From the NCBI GenBank assembly GCA_021413665.1, contig JAIOPW010000158.1:1-5510 (forward strand): 5,510 nt of DNA, written 5' to 3'. This document shows, in pieces, positions 1 to 5,510 of the stretch. The notes beneath the pieces were generated by a model. The model was not told the DNA's origin, ran no database searches, and saw only the letters and a program-made list of their open reading frames with translations. The first letter of the stretch is position 1, and every line of letters begins with the position of its first letter. Source of the stretch: Rhodocyclales bacterium (GTDB taxonomy: Bacteria > Pseudomonadota > Gammaproteobacteria > Burkholderiales > Rhodocyclaceae). A program made the translations under genes and the position numbers.

Positions 1-745
1 GCTGTCCGCAGAGGACGAAGCGCCCTTCCTCGACGAACTCAACGCCGGCGGCGCCGAGCGGATCAAGGACAGCGTCCTGCAAGGCGAGATCGCGCAGCTC
101 ACGGCCGAGATCGAAACCCTCGGCCCGGTCAACCTCGCCGCACTGGAAGAACTCGCCACGGCCGCCGAGCGCAAGGGCTTCCTCGATGCGCAGTCGATCG
201 ACCTGAACCAAGCCATCGGCACGCTGGAAGACGCGATACGTCGCATCGACCGCGAAACGCGCGAGCAGTTGCAGGAGACCTACAACACCGTCAACACGCA
301 TTTCGGCACGCTGTTCCCGCAGCTCTTCGGCGGCGGCGAAGCACGCCTGATCCTGACCGGCGACGAGATCCTCGATGCCGGCATCCAGATCATGGCGCAA
401 CCGCCGGGCAAGAAGAACACCACGATCCACCTGCTTTCGGGCGGTGAAAAGGCTTTGACCGCCATCGCGCTGGTGTTCGCGATGTTCCAGTTGAATCCGG
501 CGCCGTTTTGCATGCTCGACGAAGTCGATGCCCCGCTCGACGACTCGAATACCGTACGCTTCTGCGAGATGGTGAAGCGCATGTCCGCGCAGACCCAGTT
601 CGTTTTCATTTCGCACAACAAGATCGCCATGGAAATGGCGCAGCAGTTGATCGGCGTGACCATGCAGGAGCAGGGCGTGTCGCGCGTGGTGGAAGTCGAT
701 ATCGAAGAGGCCCTGCGCCTCGCCGACGAGCAGAAGGTGGCCTGA
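1..745 (+). CDS. smc: Chromosome segregation protein SMC, C-terminal part (5' end outside window)
   Basis: SMC is the ATPase of the bacterial condensin-like complex (with ScpA/ScpB) that organises and helps segregate the nucleoid. The frame is open from base 2 and gives 247 residues before TGA, the last fifth of a protein that usually has about 1,170 residues. The fragment begins in the end of the coiled-coil arm, with the typical LGPVNLAALEE junction near fragment residues 40-50 (about nt 119-151). The C-terminal ATPase lobe follows. The ABC signature LSGGEK lies at nt 434-451, Walker B FCMLDEVD at 506-529, then the D-loop APLDD, and the switch histidine in FVFISHNK at 614-616. All expected C-lobe motifs are intact. 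The Walker A lobe lies upstream and cannot be judged. zipA starts 2 bp after the stop, which suggests a shared transcript. An internal TTG at 269 is not a real start, since the frame and the homology continue upstream of it. Confidence 0.97.
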   Translation, partial: LSAEDEAPFLDELNAGGAERIKDSVLQGEIAQLTAEIETLGPVNLAALEELATAAERKGFLDAQSIDLNQAIGTLEDAIRRIDRETREQLQETYNTVNTHFGTLFPQLFGGGEARLILTGDEILDAGIQIMAQPPGKKNTTIHLLSGGEKALTAIALVFAMFQLNPAPFCMLDEVDAPLDDSNTVRFCEMVKRMSAQTQFVFISHNKIAMEMAQQLIGVTMQEQGVSRVVEVDIEEALRLADEQKVA

Positions 746-747
746 AC

Positions 748-1893
748 ATGGCAATCAGCGAACTTCAACTGGCCCTGATCGGAGCGGGAGCGGCCGGCGT
801 GGTCATGGTCTGGGCTTACAACTCGTGGCAGGACCGCAAGCACCGCAAGACCGCCGACCGAATCTTCAAGGGCCGGCAGGGGGATGCATTGCTGGGCGGC
901 GGCACGGGCGAGCCGGAAGCGGTTGCGGCGGATGCCCGTCGCGAGCCCGGTGTGCGGCGGGAGCCCGATGCGGACGCGGGCGATCAGCGAACAACGGAGG
1001 AATATCAGGAGCCCGGGGAAGCGGTCGGGCCACAGGAGCCCGCACCCGAGGCCGCGCCGTTGCTGCCGCCGCAGGCGGCCGACGCCGTGGTCGACTGCGT
1101 GCTTTACCTGACGGCCGCCGATCCGGTTCCGGCGCCGGCGGTCTGGGCCATCCAGAATGCCTGGGCCGGCGACCTGAGCAAGCCGCTGCATTGGCTTGCC
1201 CGGAGCGAAGACGACGGCGAATGGCGGCAGATCGATGCCCACGACGCCGGGCGTTACCGTGAATGGGCCGTCGCCCTGCAACTGGTCGATCGTCGCGGCG
1301 CGGTTTCAGACGGCGAACTCGGGCGCTTCTTCGACGGCGTGCAGCAGCTCGCGCAGCAGACCGCGTCGACGCTCGAACTTCCGTCGCGCGGTGAAACCGT
1401 GATCCGGGCCGGCAAGCTCGACGAGTTTTGCGCCGCGGTCGACATCCAGTTCGTCCTGCATATCGTCGAAGCGTCGGGTGGCGTTTTCGCGGGTACCAAA
1501 CTGCGCGGCGTGGCCGAGGCGGCGGGCCTCGTGCTCGAAGACGATGGCGTGTTCCGTTCGCGTGATGCCGGCGGCGGTGAATTGTTCACCGTGGCCAACC
1601 TGGGCGCCGAACGTTTGGAGGCCGATTCCATCAAGTCGCTGGCGACCCACGGCCTGACCTTGAGCATCGATGTGCCGCGGGTGGCGAATGGCGTGCAGGC
1701 GTTCGACCGCATGCTGGCTACCGCGCAGCAAATCAGCAGTGCCCTGGGCGGGGTCCTGGTCGACGCGCAGCGGGCGCCGCTGTCAGACATGATGATCGGG
1801 GCGATTCGCGCCAAGACGGCGGAATTGCAGCGGCGCATGTACGACGGCGAAATCGCGCCCGGCGGCGTCCGCGCCCTTCGACTCTTTTCCTGA
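748..1893 (+). CDS. zipA: Cell division protein ZipA homologue (membrane-anchored FtsZ-binding)
   Basis: ZipA tethers FtsZ filaments to the inner membrane at the division site. The protein has 381 residues. Residues 6-24 form one N-terminal hydrophobic segment (LQLALIGAGAAGVVMVWAY) followed by a basic stretch (QDRKHRK), as expected for an N-out, C-in anchor. Residues about 50-112 are a low-complexity linker rich in Ala, Glu, Pro and Gly. The C-terminal FtsZ-binding domain covers about residues 228-375. It shows segments that align by eye with E. coli ZipA: ELFTVANLGAERL (compare ALFSLANMVKPGTF), LTLSIDVPRV, and FDRMLATAQQISSALGGVLVDAQRAPLS with the family's GGVxxDxQR pattern. The frame is open back to 508, but ATG 748 is chosen because it begins the membrane anchor and follows the smc stop by 2 bp. 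AAGGTGG at 734-740 may serve as a weak ribosome site. The region between linker and C domain (about 113-225) is not recognised and looks like a lineage extension. Confidence 0.92.
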   Translation: MAISELQLALIGAGAAGVVMVWAYNSWQDRKHRKTADRIFKGRQGDALLGGGTGEPEAVAADARREPGVRREPDADAGDQRTTEEYQEPGEAVGPQEPAPEAAPLLPPQAADAVVDCVLYLTAADPVPAPAVWAIQNAWAGDLSKPLHWLARSEDDGEWRQIDAHDAGRYREWAVALQLVDRRGAVSDGELGRFFDGVQQLAQQTASTLELPSRGETVIRAGKLDEFCAAVDIQFVLHIVEASGGVFAGTKLRGVAEAAGLVLEDDGVFRSRDAGGGELFTVANLGAERLEADSIKSLATHGLTLSIDVPRVANGVQAFDRMLATAQQISSALGGVLVDAQRAPLSDMMIGAIRAKTAELQRRMYDGEIAPGGVRALRLFS

Positions 1894-3944
1894 TGCCCCT
1901 GCGGGACGCCGCAGCGCGGGCGGAGGCCCTGCGCCGCCAGATCGAGCAGCACAACCATGCCTATTATGTGCTCGACGCGCCGACGATTCCCGACGCGGAA
2001 TACGACCGCCTGTTTCGCGAATTGCAGGCGCTGGAGACGGATCATCCCGCGCTGATTACGGCGGATTCGCCGACGCAGCGGGTCGGCGGCAAGCCGCTGC
2101 CCGGCTTCGCTCCGGTGCGGCATGCGGTGCCGATGCTGTCGATCCGCACCGAGACCGACACCGAGCCGTCGGGTGCGCGCGCCTTCGACGCCCGGGTGCG
2201 GCGCGAGCTGGAACTGGCCGAGGCCGATCCCGATGTCGACTACGCCGCCGAGCTGAAGTTCGACGGTCTGGCCATCAACCTGCGCTACGAGGATGGTGTT
2301 CTGGTCCAGGCGGCCACGCGCGGCGATGGCGAAACCGGCGAGGACGTGACGCAGAACATCCGCACGGTGCGCCGGATTCCGTTGCGCCTCGCGGGGAATG
2401 CACCACAGGTGCTCGAAGTCCGCGGCGAGGCATTCATGAGCCGGCCCGATTTCGAGCGTTACAACGAGGGACAGCGTGCGCTGGGCTTGCCGACGCTGGT
2501 CAATCCACGCAATGGCGCCGCCGGCAGCATTCGTCAGCTCGATCCCGCCCTGGCGGCGAGGCGTCCCTTGTCCTTCTATGCCTACGGTTTGGGAGAAACG
2601 CGCGGCTGGGAGTTGCCGGCGACACACAGCGACGTGCTCGGTACCCTGGCCGCCTTCGGCCTGCCTGTCTGCGAGCACCGACAGGTTGTGCAGGGGGCCG
2701 AAGGGCTGATTGCATTTCATGCCCGAATGCGCGAAATGCGCGATGGACTGACCTTCGACATCGATGGCGTGGTGTACAAGGTGGATTCGCTTGCCTTGCA
2801 GCAACGGCTCGGCTTCGTCACCCGCGAGCCGCGCTGGGCCGTGGCACACAAGTATCCGGCGCAAGAGGCGCTGACCACGGTGGAAGCCATCGAGGTGCAG
2901 CTTGGCCGCACCGGGGCCATCACGCCGGTGGCGCGGCTGGCTCCGGTCTTCGTCGGCGGCGTGACGGTGACCAATGCGACCCTGCACAATGAGGCCGAGG
3001 CGCGGCGCAAGGACGTGCGCATCGGCGATACCGTGGTGGTGCGGCGTGCGGGCGACGTGATTCCCGAGGTGGTGTCGGTCGTTCTCGACAAGCGGCCGAT
3101 GAAGGACTTGTTCGGCGGCGAACCGCTGCATCCGGCGTTCGAACTGCCGAAGGCCTGCCCGGTCTGCGGCTCCGCGGTGGAAAGACCCGAAGACGAGGCG
3201 ATCGCCCGTTGCACGGGCGGCCTCTTCTGTCCGGCGCAGCGCAAGCAGGCGCTGCTGCATTTCGCCGGCAGGCGCGCGATGGACATCGAAGGACTTGGCG
3301 ACAGGATCGTCGAGCAACTCGTCGACAACGCCATTGTCAAGACGCCCGCCGATCTCTACAAGCTTGGTTTGCTGGCGATCGTCAGCCTGGAACGCCTGGC
3401 GGAAAAATCCGCGGCGAACATTCTTGCCGCGATCGAAAAGAGCAAGACCACGACGCTGGCGCGCTTCATATTCGCACTGGGCATCCGTAACGTCGGTGAG
3501 GCGACGGCGAAGGATCTGGCGCGGCATTTCGGCAACCTCGACGCACTGATGGCCGCCGACCTCGATCGCCTGCAGCAGGTGCCCGATGTCGGTCCCGTTG
3601 TTGCCGCGTCCGTCGCGCGCTTTTTTGCCGAACCGCACAACATCGAGGTGATCGAGCAGTTGCGTGCCGCCGGTGTGAACTGGCCCGAAGGCGAGGCACT
3701 GGCGACCGTGAGTTCGCCCATTGCCGGCAAGACCTTCGTCCTCACCGGCACGCTGCCGACGCTGACGCGTGACGAGGCGAAGGACATGATCGAAGGGCTG
3801 GGCGGCAAGGTCGTCGGCTCGGTGTCGAAAAAGACCGATTACGTGGTGGCCGGTGCGGAAGCCGGTTCCAAGCTCGACAAGGCGCAGGCTTTGGGCGTTA
3901 CCATTCTGGACGAGACGCAATTCAGGGAGTTGATATCGTCGTGA
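1893..3944 (+). CDS. ligA: NAD-dependent DNA ligase LigA
   Basis: LigA seals 3'-OH/5'-phosphate nicks during replication and repair, using NAD+ to form a ligase-adenylate. The product of 683 residues has the full family layout. The Ia domain covers about residues 1-70 with HAYYVLDAPTIPDAEYDRL. The adenylation domain has the catalytic lysine K122 in ELKFDG and further nucleotidyltransferase motifs (LEVRGE 174-179, DGLTFDIDGVVYKV 284-297, WAVAHKYP 315-322). An OB fold follows, with QLGRTGAITPVARLAPV at 336-352. The zinc finger uses C422, C425, C440 and C446. Helix-hairpin-helix repeats include DIEGLGDRIVEQLV and VPDVGPVVAASV. A BRCT domain covers about 606-683. The start ATG overlaps the zipA stop by one base (TGATG); no good Shine-Dalgarno sequence precedes it, so translation probably depends on coupling to zipA. 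The stop overlaps the next gene (GTGA). One oddity is MLSIRTETDT at residues 81-90 in place of the usual MLSLDN-type motif. Confidence 0.98.
   Translation: MPLRDAAARAEALRRQIEQHNHAYYVLDAPTIPDAEYDRLFRELQALETDHPALITADSPTQRVGGKPLPGFAPVRHAVPMLSIRTETDTEPSGARAFDARVRRELELAEADPDVDYAAELKFDGLAINLRYEDGVLVQAATRGDGETGEDVTQNIRTVRRIPLRLAGNAPQVLEVRGEAFMSRPDFERYNEGQRALGLPTLVNPRNGAAGSIRQLDPALAARRPLSFYAYGLGETRGWELPATHSDVLGTLAAFGLPVCEHRQVVQGAEGLIAFHARMREMRDGLTFDIDGVVYKVDSLALQQRLGFVTREPRWAVAHKYPAQEALTTVEAIEVQLGRTGAITPVARLAPVFVGGVTVTNATLHNEAEARRKDVRIGDTVVVRRAGDVIPEVVSVVLDKRPMKDLFGGEPLHPAFELPKACPVCGSAVERPEDEAIARCTGGLFCPAQRKQALLHFAGRRAMDIEGLGDRIVEQLVDNAIVKTPADLYKLGLLAIVSLERLAEKSAANILAAIEKSKTTTLARFIFALGIRNVGEATAKDLARHFGNLDALMAADLDRLQQVPDVGPVVAASVARFFAEPHNIEVIEQLRAAGVNWPEGEALATVSSPIAGKTFVLTGTLPTLTRDEAKDMIEGLGGKVVGSVSKKTDYVVAGAEAGSKLDKAQALGVTILDETQFRELISS
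3924..3929 (+). promoter_or_regulatory. Shine-Dalgarno sequence of the ORF6N gene
   Basis: AGGGAG lies inside the last codons of ligA, 11 nt before the GTG at 3941. It supports GTG 3941 as the start of the downstream gene, which has no ATG near its N-terminus before the conserved VMLDADL segment. The spacing is slightly long. Coupling from ligA through the GTGA overlap probably contributes. Confidence 0.5.
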
Positions 3945-4480
3945 GCACACTTGTTCCGCAAGCGGTGGTAAACCGGATTTTGCAGTTGCGTGGCCAGCGG
4001 GTGATGCTGGATGCCGATCTTGCGGAACTGTATGGCGTTACTACCAAGCGATTGAATGAACAGGTGAAGCGTAATCCTGATCGCTTTCCTGAAGACTTCA
4101 TGTTCCAACTGAATGCTGAAGAAAAAGCCGAGGTGGTCGCAAATTGCGACCACCTCGGTCAGCTCAAGTATTCCCCGTCGCTGCCCTACGCCTTTACCGA
4201 GCACGGCGCCCTGATGCTGGGCAACGTGCTCAAGTCATCCCGTGCCGTAGAAGTCAGTCTGCTGGTGGTGCGTGCCTTCGTCCAGATCCGCGAGATGCTT
4301 TCCACCCACAAGGAGCTCGCGGCCAAACTCGATCAGTTGGAACGCAAGGTATCCAGCCATGACCAGGCCATTGCCGGCCTGATTGACGCCATCCGGCAAC
4401 TGATGAATCCTCCGGCACCTGCCCGTCGCGGCATCGGCTTCACTGCCAATATCGATTCCAAGCCAAGGAACAAGAAATGA
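3941..4480 (+). CDS. ORF6N (KilA-N-like) domain protein, putative DNA-binding
   Basis: This 179-residue protein belongs to the ORF6N group of KilA-N-related domains, common in phages and in scattered bacterial chromosomes and thought to bind nucleic acid. Its cellular role is unknown. Residues about 7-93 are the ORF6N domain: VNRILQLRGQRVMLDADLAELYGVTTKRLNEQVKRN, then FPEDFMFQL and the hallmark LPYAFTEHGALML (81-93). Residues about 100-115 (VEVSLLVVRAFVQIRE) form the usual following helix. Residues about 120-147 form a heptad-like helix (KELAAKLDQLERKV...) probably for oligomerisation, and the tail PPAPARRGIGF is proline- and arginine-rich. There is no signal peptide or membrane segment. The start GTG overlaps the ligA stop, and the stop overlaps the galU ATG, so the gene sits within the operon without a promoter of its own being visible. 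GC is about 45% at 4021-4130 (50 of 110 by count) against 66% in a ligA sample (73 of 110 at 2221-2330), which suggests acquisition. It contains a perfect 31-bp palindrome at 4128-4158. Confidence 0.9.
   Translation: MSTLVPQAVVNRILQLRGQRVMLDADLAELYGVTTKRLNEQVKRNPDRFPEDFMFQLNAEEKAEVVANCDHLGQLKYSPSLPYAFTEHGALMLGNVLKSSRAVEVSLLVVRAFVQIREMLSTHKELAAKLDQLERKVSSHDQAIAGLIDAIRQLMNPPAPARRGIGFTANIDSKPRNKK
4128..4158. repeat. Perfect 31-bp palindrome inside the ORF6N gene
   Basis: The left arm CCGAGGTGGTCGCAA (4128-4142) is the exact reverse complement of the right arm TTGCGACCACCTCGG (4144-4158), with one A at 4143 between them. In RNA it could form a 14-bp stem with a 3-nt loop (4142-4144), extended by a G-U pair from 4127 and 4159. 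The symmetry centre is the middle base of an AAT codon. Each codon therefore faces its own reverse complement (GAG/CTC, GTG/CAC, GTC/GAC, GCA/TGC). The plus strand reads EVVANCDHL (protein residues 64-72) and the minus strand EVVAICDHL. The absence of T-runs argues against an intrinsic terminator. It may be a DNA-protein target, an mRNA hairpin, or a palindromic insert fixed within the family. Confidence 0.95.
4465..4469 (+). promoter_or_regulatory. Shine-Dalgarno sequence of galU
   Basis: AAGGA lies 7 nt before the ATG at 4477, within the last codons of the ORF6N gene. It supports that start, which also begins the conserved GalU N-terminus (MKKVTKAVFPVAGLGTRF). galU translation may therefore initiate independently as well as by the ATGA overlap. 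Confidence 0.55.
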
Positions 4481-5281
4481 AGAAAGTCACCAAAGCCGTA
4501 TTCCCCGTCGCCGGCCTCGGCACCCGCTTCCTGCCGGCGACCAAGGCCAGCCCCAAAGAAATGATGCCCATCGTGGACAAGCCGCTGATCCAGTACGCGG
4601 TGGAAGAGGCGGTCGCCGCCGGCATCACCGACATGATCTTCGTCACCGGCCGTTCCAAGCGCGCCATCGAGGACCATTTCGACAAGGCCTATGAACTCGA
4701 AAGCGAACTGGAGCAGCGCGGAAAAGGCCCTCGGACTGGGCCATGCGGTGCTCTGCGCCTATCCGGCGGTGGGCGACGAACCCTTCGCGGTGCTGCTCGC
4801 CGACGACCTGCTCGACGCCATTCCACCCGTGCCGCCGGTCATGAAGCAGATGGTGGATGTGTACGACTACTATCGCACCTCGGTGATCGGCGTGCAGCAG
4901 GTGCCGCGCGAAGACACGGGCAGCTACGGCATCGTGGACAGCAAGCCGATGAACGAGACGCTGGAACAGATCGTGCGCATCGTCGAAAAGCCCAAGCCCG
5001 AGGAGGCGCCGTCCACGCTGGCGGTGGTCGGCCGCTACGTGCTGACGCCACGCATCTTTCATCACCTGGCCAACATCGGCAAGGGCTCCGGCGGCGAGAT
5101 CCAGCTCACCGACGGCATTGCCGCGCTGCTGGAGGAGGAACAGGTGCTGGCCTATCGCTACCACGGCACGCGTTACGATTGCGGCTCCAAACTGGGCTAC
5201 CTCGAGGCGATGGTGGCTTTCGGCCTGCGCCACCCCGAAGTCGGCGTCGCCTTTGCCGCCAGCCTGAAGCGGATGACATGA
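4477..5281 (+). pseudogene. galU: UTP-glucose-1-phosphate uridylyltransferase GalU, frame broken by an internal deletion
   Basis: GalU makes UDP-glucose from UTP and glucose-1-phosphate for cell-surface polysaccharides and nucleotide sugars. The N-terminal part (4477 to about 4725, residues 1-83) is typical: the nucleotide-binding loop AGLGTRFLPATKASPKEMMP, then KPLIQYAVEEA and FVTGRSKRAIEDHFD. After ELEQRGK the homology leaves this frame and resumes one frame over at about 4727 with ALGLGHAVLCAYPAVGDEPFAVLLADDLL. It continues through TGSYGIVD, IVEKPKPEEAPS, GGEIQLTD and DCGSKLGYLEA to TGA at 5279-5281. Compared by eye with E. coli GalU, about 24 residues between these parts are absent (the stretch RQLLDEVQSICPPHV and onward to VRQGL). 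One deletion of 3n+2 bases, about 71 or 74, explains both the loss and the frame change. Without it the length would be about 291 residues, normal for the family. As written, the first frame runs on to 5394 as a nonsense tail. Real mutation and assembly error cannot be told apart here. Confidence 0.93.
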
Positions 5282-5310
5282 GCGCTCCGCACGGCCGCCC
5301 GAAGGAGCGC
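5282..5310. repeat. Short inverted repeat just after galU
   Basis: GCGCTCC (5282-5288) and GGAGCGC (5304-5310) are perfect reverse complements around a 15-nt loop, starting at the base after the galU stop. No T-run follows, so it is not a convincing intrinsic terminator. It may be a minor RNA hairpin or chance in GC-rich sequence. Confidence 0.3.
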
Positions 5311-5343
5311 CAGTCATCACACGGGGCCGCACAGCGGCGAACC

Positions 5344-5383
5344 ATTGTCACCCCCTCGCTTGGCGAGGGGGCTGGGGGGAGGG
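5344..5383. repeat. REP-like palindromic intergenic element
   Basis: The gap between galU and hpt contains CCCCCTCGC (5351-5359), the loop TTG, and its exact reverse complement GCGAGGGGG (5363-5371), followed by CTGGGGGGAGGG. A C-rich/G-rich hairpin with an asymmetric G-rich tail resembles the repetitive extragenic palindromes dispersed through many proteobacterial genomes. The family assignment rests on resemblance only, because a single copy is present in this window. The outer limits given are approximate. There is no T-run, so it is not a standard terminator, though such hairpins can stabilise or attenuate transcripts. Confidence 0.6.
5378..5382 (+). promoter_or_regulatory. Shine-Dalgarno sequence of hpt, within the palindromic element's tail
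   Basis: GGAGG lies 8 nt before the ATG at 5391, an ideal spacing, and belongs to the G-run GGGGGGAGGG (5374-5383) that forms the tail of the REP-like element. The nearby C-run (5351-5355) could alternatively pair with these Gs and mask the ribosome site, competing with the main hairpin. Confidence 0.55.
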
Positions 5384-5390
5384 TAGTCCA

Positions 5391-5510
5391 ATGAGCCCGC
5401 AGGACGCGCAGAAGATTTTCGACGAGGCCGACCTGCTGTGTTCGGCCGAAGAGTCGGCGCTGGCGGTACGGCGCGTGGCGGCCGAAATCACGGCGCGCCT
5501 GGCCGACGCC
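5391..5510 (+). CDS. hpt: Hypoxanthine(-guanine) phosphoribosyltransferase, N-terminal 40 codons (3' end outside window)
   Basis: The fragment begins MSPQDAQKIFDEADLLCSAE and continues with a helix ending AAEITARLADA. It resembles the N-termini of betaproteobacterial purine-salvage phosphoribosyltransferases, which convert hypoxanthine or guanine with PRPP to IMP or GMP in the cytoplasm. The catalytic parts (the hydrophobic strand before the PPi loop, and the PRPP-binding motif) lie beyond the window, so the call rests on the N-terminus alone. The ATG is favoured by GGAGG 8 nt upstream. The gene is probably read from the same direction as galU, or from a promoter not evident in the 109-bp gap. 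Another phosphoribosyltransferase of the same fold remains possible. Confidence 0.72.
   Translation, partial: MSPQDAQKIFDEADLLCSAEESALAVRRVAAEITARLADA

Noticed and set aside
508..747. Upstream extension of zipA by 80 codons
   Set aside because: The extension lies over the conserved ATPase end of smc and would bury the N-terminal membrane anchor.
280..1281. Minus-strand open frame of 333 codons opposite smc and zipA
   Set aside because: It is a shadow of well-supported plus-strand genes, with no family motif.
1254..3950. Very long open frame of 898 codons on the minus strand opposite zipA and ligA
   Set aside because: It is antisense to two genes with clear homology, has the Arg/His/Gln-rich composition of a high-GC shadow frame, and shows no recognisable domain.
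4128..4158. Intrinsic transcription terminator at the palindrome
   Set aside because: The stem is strong but no T-run follows on either strand, and it lies in the middle of a conserved coding region.
3839..4204. Minus-strand frame containing EVVAICDHL, at first sight a second protein related to the ORF6N product
   Set aside because: The match is confined to the palindrome, which reads alike on both strands; the flanks show no ORF6N features.
4477..5281. Programmed ribosomal frameshift at GGAAAAGG in galU
   Set aside because: A frameshift alone would not restore the enzyme, because about 24 conserved residues are also missing at this point.
4691..5281. Separate gene starting at ATG 4691
   Set aside because: Its first dozen or so residues are out-of-frame galU sequence, and the rest is the C-terminal part of GalU without the nucleotide-binding loop.
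5326..5338. Small inverted repeat GCCGC-ACA-GCGGC in the galU-hpt gap
   Set aside because: A 5-bp stem is expected by chance in sequence this rich in GC.

Overview
The window is a stretch of high-GC proteobacterial chromosome, all coded on the plus strand. Its gene order is smc (3' end), zipA, ligA, an ORF6N-domain gene, galU and the start of hpt. The order smc-zipA-ligA, the divergent ZipA with a recognisable FtsZ-binding domain, the LigA variant reading MLSIRTETDT, and the Hpt N-terminus all suggest a betaproteobacterium, perhaps near Rhodocyclales or Nitrosomonadales. That placement is an inference from protein resemblance; no search was run.

Positions 1-3944 hold a compact housekeeping block: SMC chromosome condensation ATPase, ZipA division protein and NAD-dependent DNA ligase. 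smc and zipA are 2 bp apart, and zipA and ligA share one base (TGATG). This looks like one transcript with coupled translation, linking chromosome organisation, Z-ring anchoring and DNA joining.

Positions 3941-4480 hold the accessory element of the window, a 179-residue ORF6N (KilA-N-like, phage-type) putative DNA-binding protein. It is fitted between ligA and galU by 4-bp overlaps at both ends (GTGA and ATGA). Its first half is much lower in GC than the neighbours. In its middle is a perfect 31-bp palindrome (15-bp arms around a single A) in exact codon register, so both strands encode almost the same nonapeptide (EVVANCDHL and EVVAICDHL). This is the most unusual structure in the window.

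Positions 4477-5281 encode GalU (UTP-glucose-1-phosphate uridylyltransferase), but the gene is broken. After about residue 83 the homology moves to another frame, and about 24 conserved residues are missing. An out-of-frame deletion of roughly 71-74 bp near 4722-4729 explains this, either as a real mutation or as an assembly fault.

The 109-bp gap 5282-5390 contains a small hairpin and a REP-like palindromic element. The G-rich tail of that element supplies the Shine-Dalgarno sequence for hpt (hypoxanthine phosphoribosyltransferase), whose first 40 codons end the window. There are no tRNA or rRNA genes, CRISPR arrays, insertion sequences or complete new multi-gene systems visible here.
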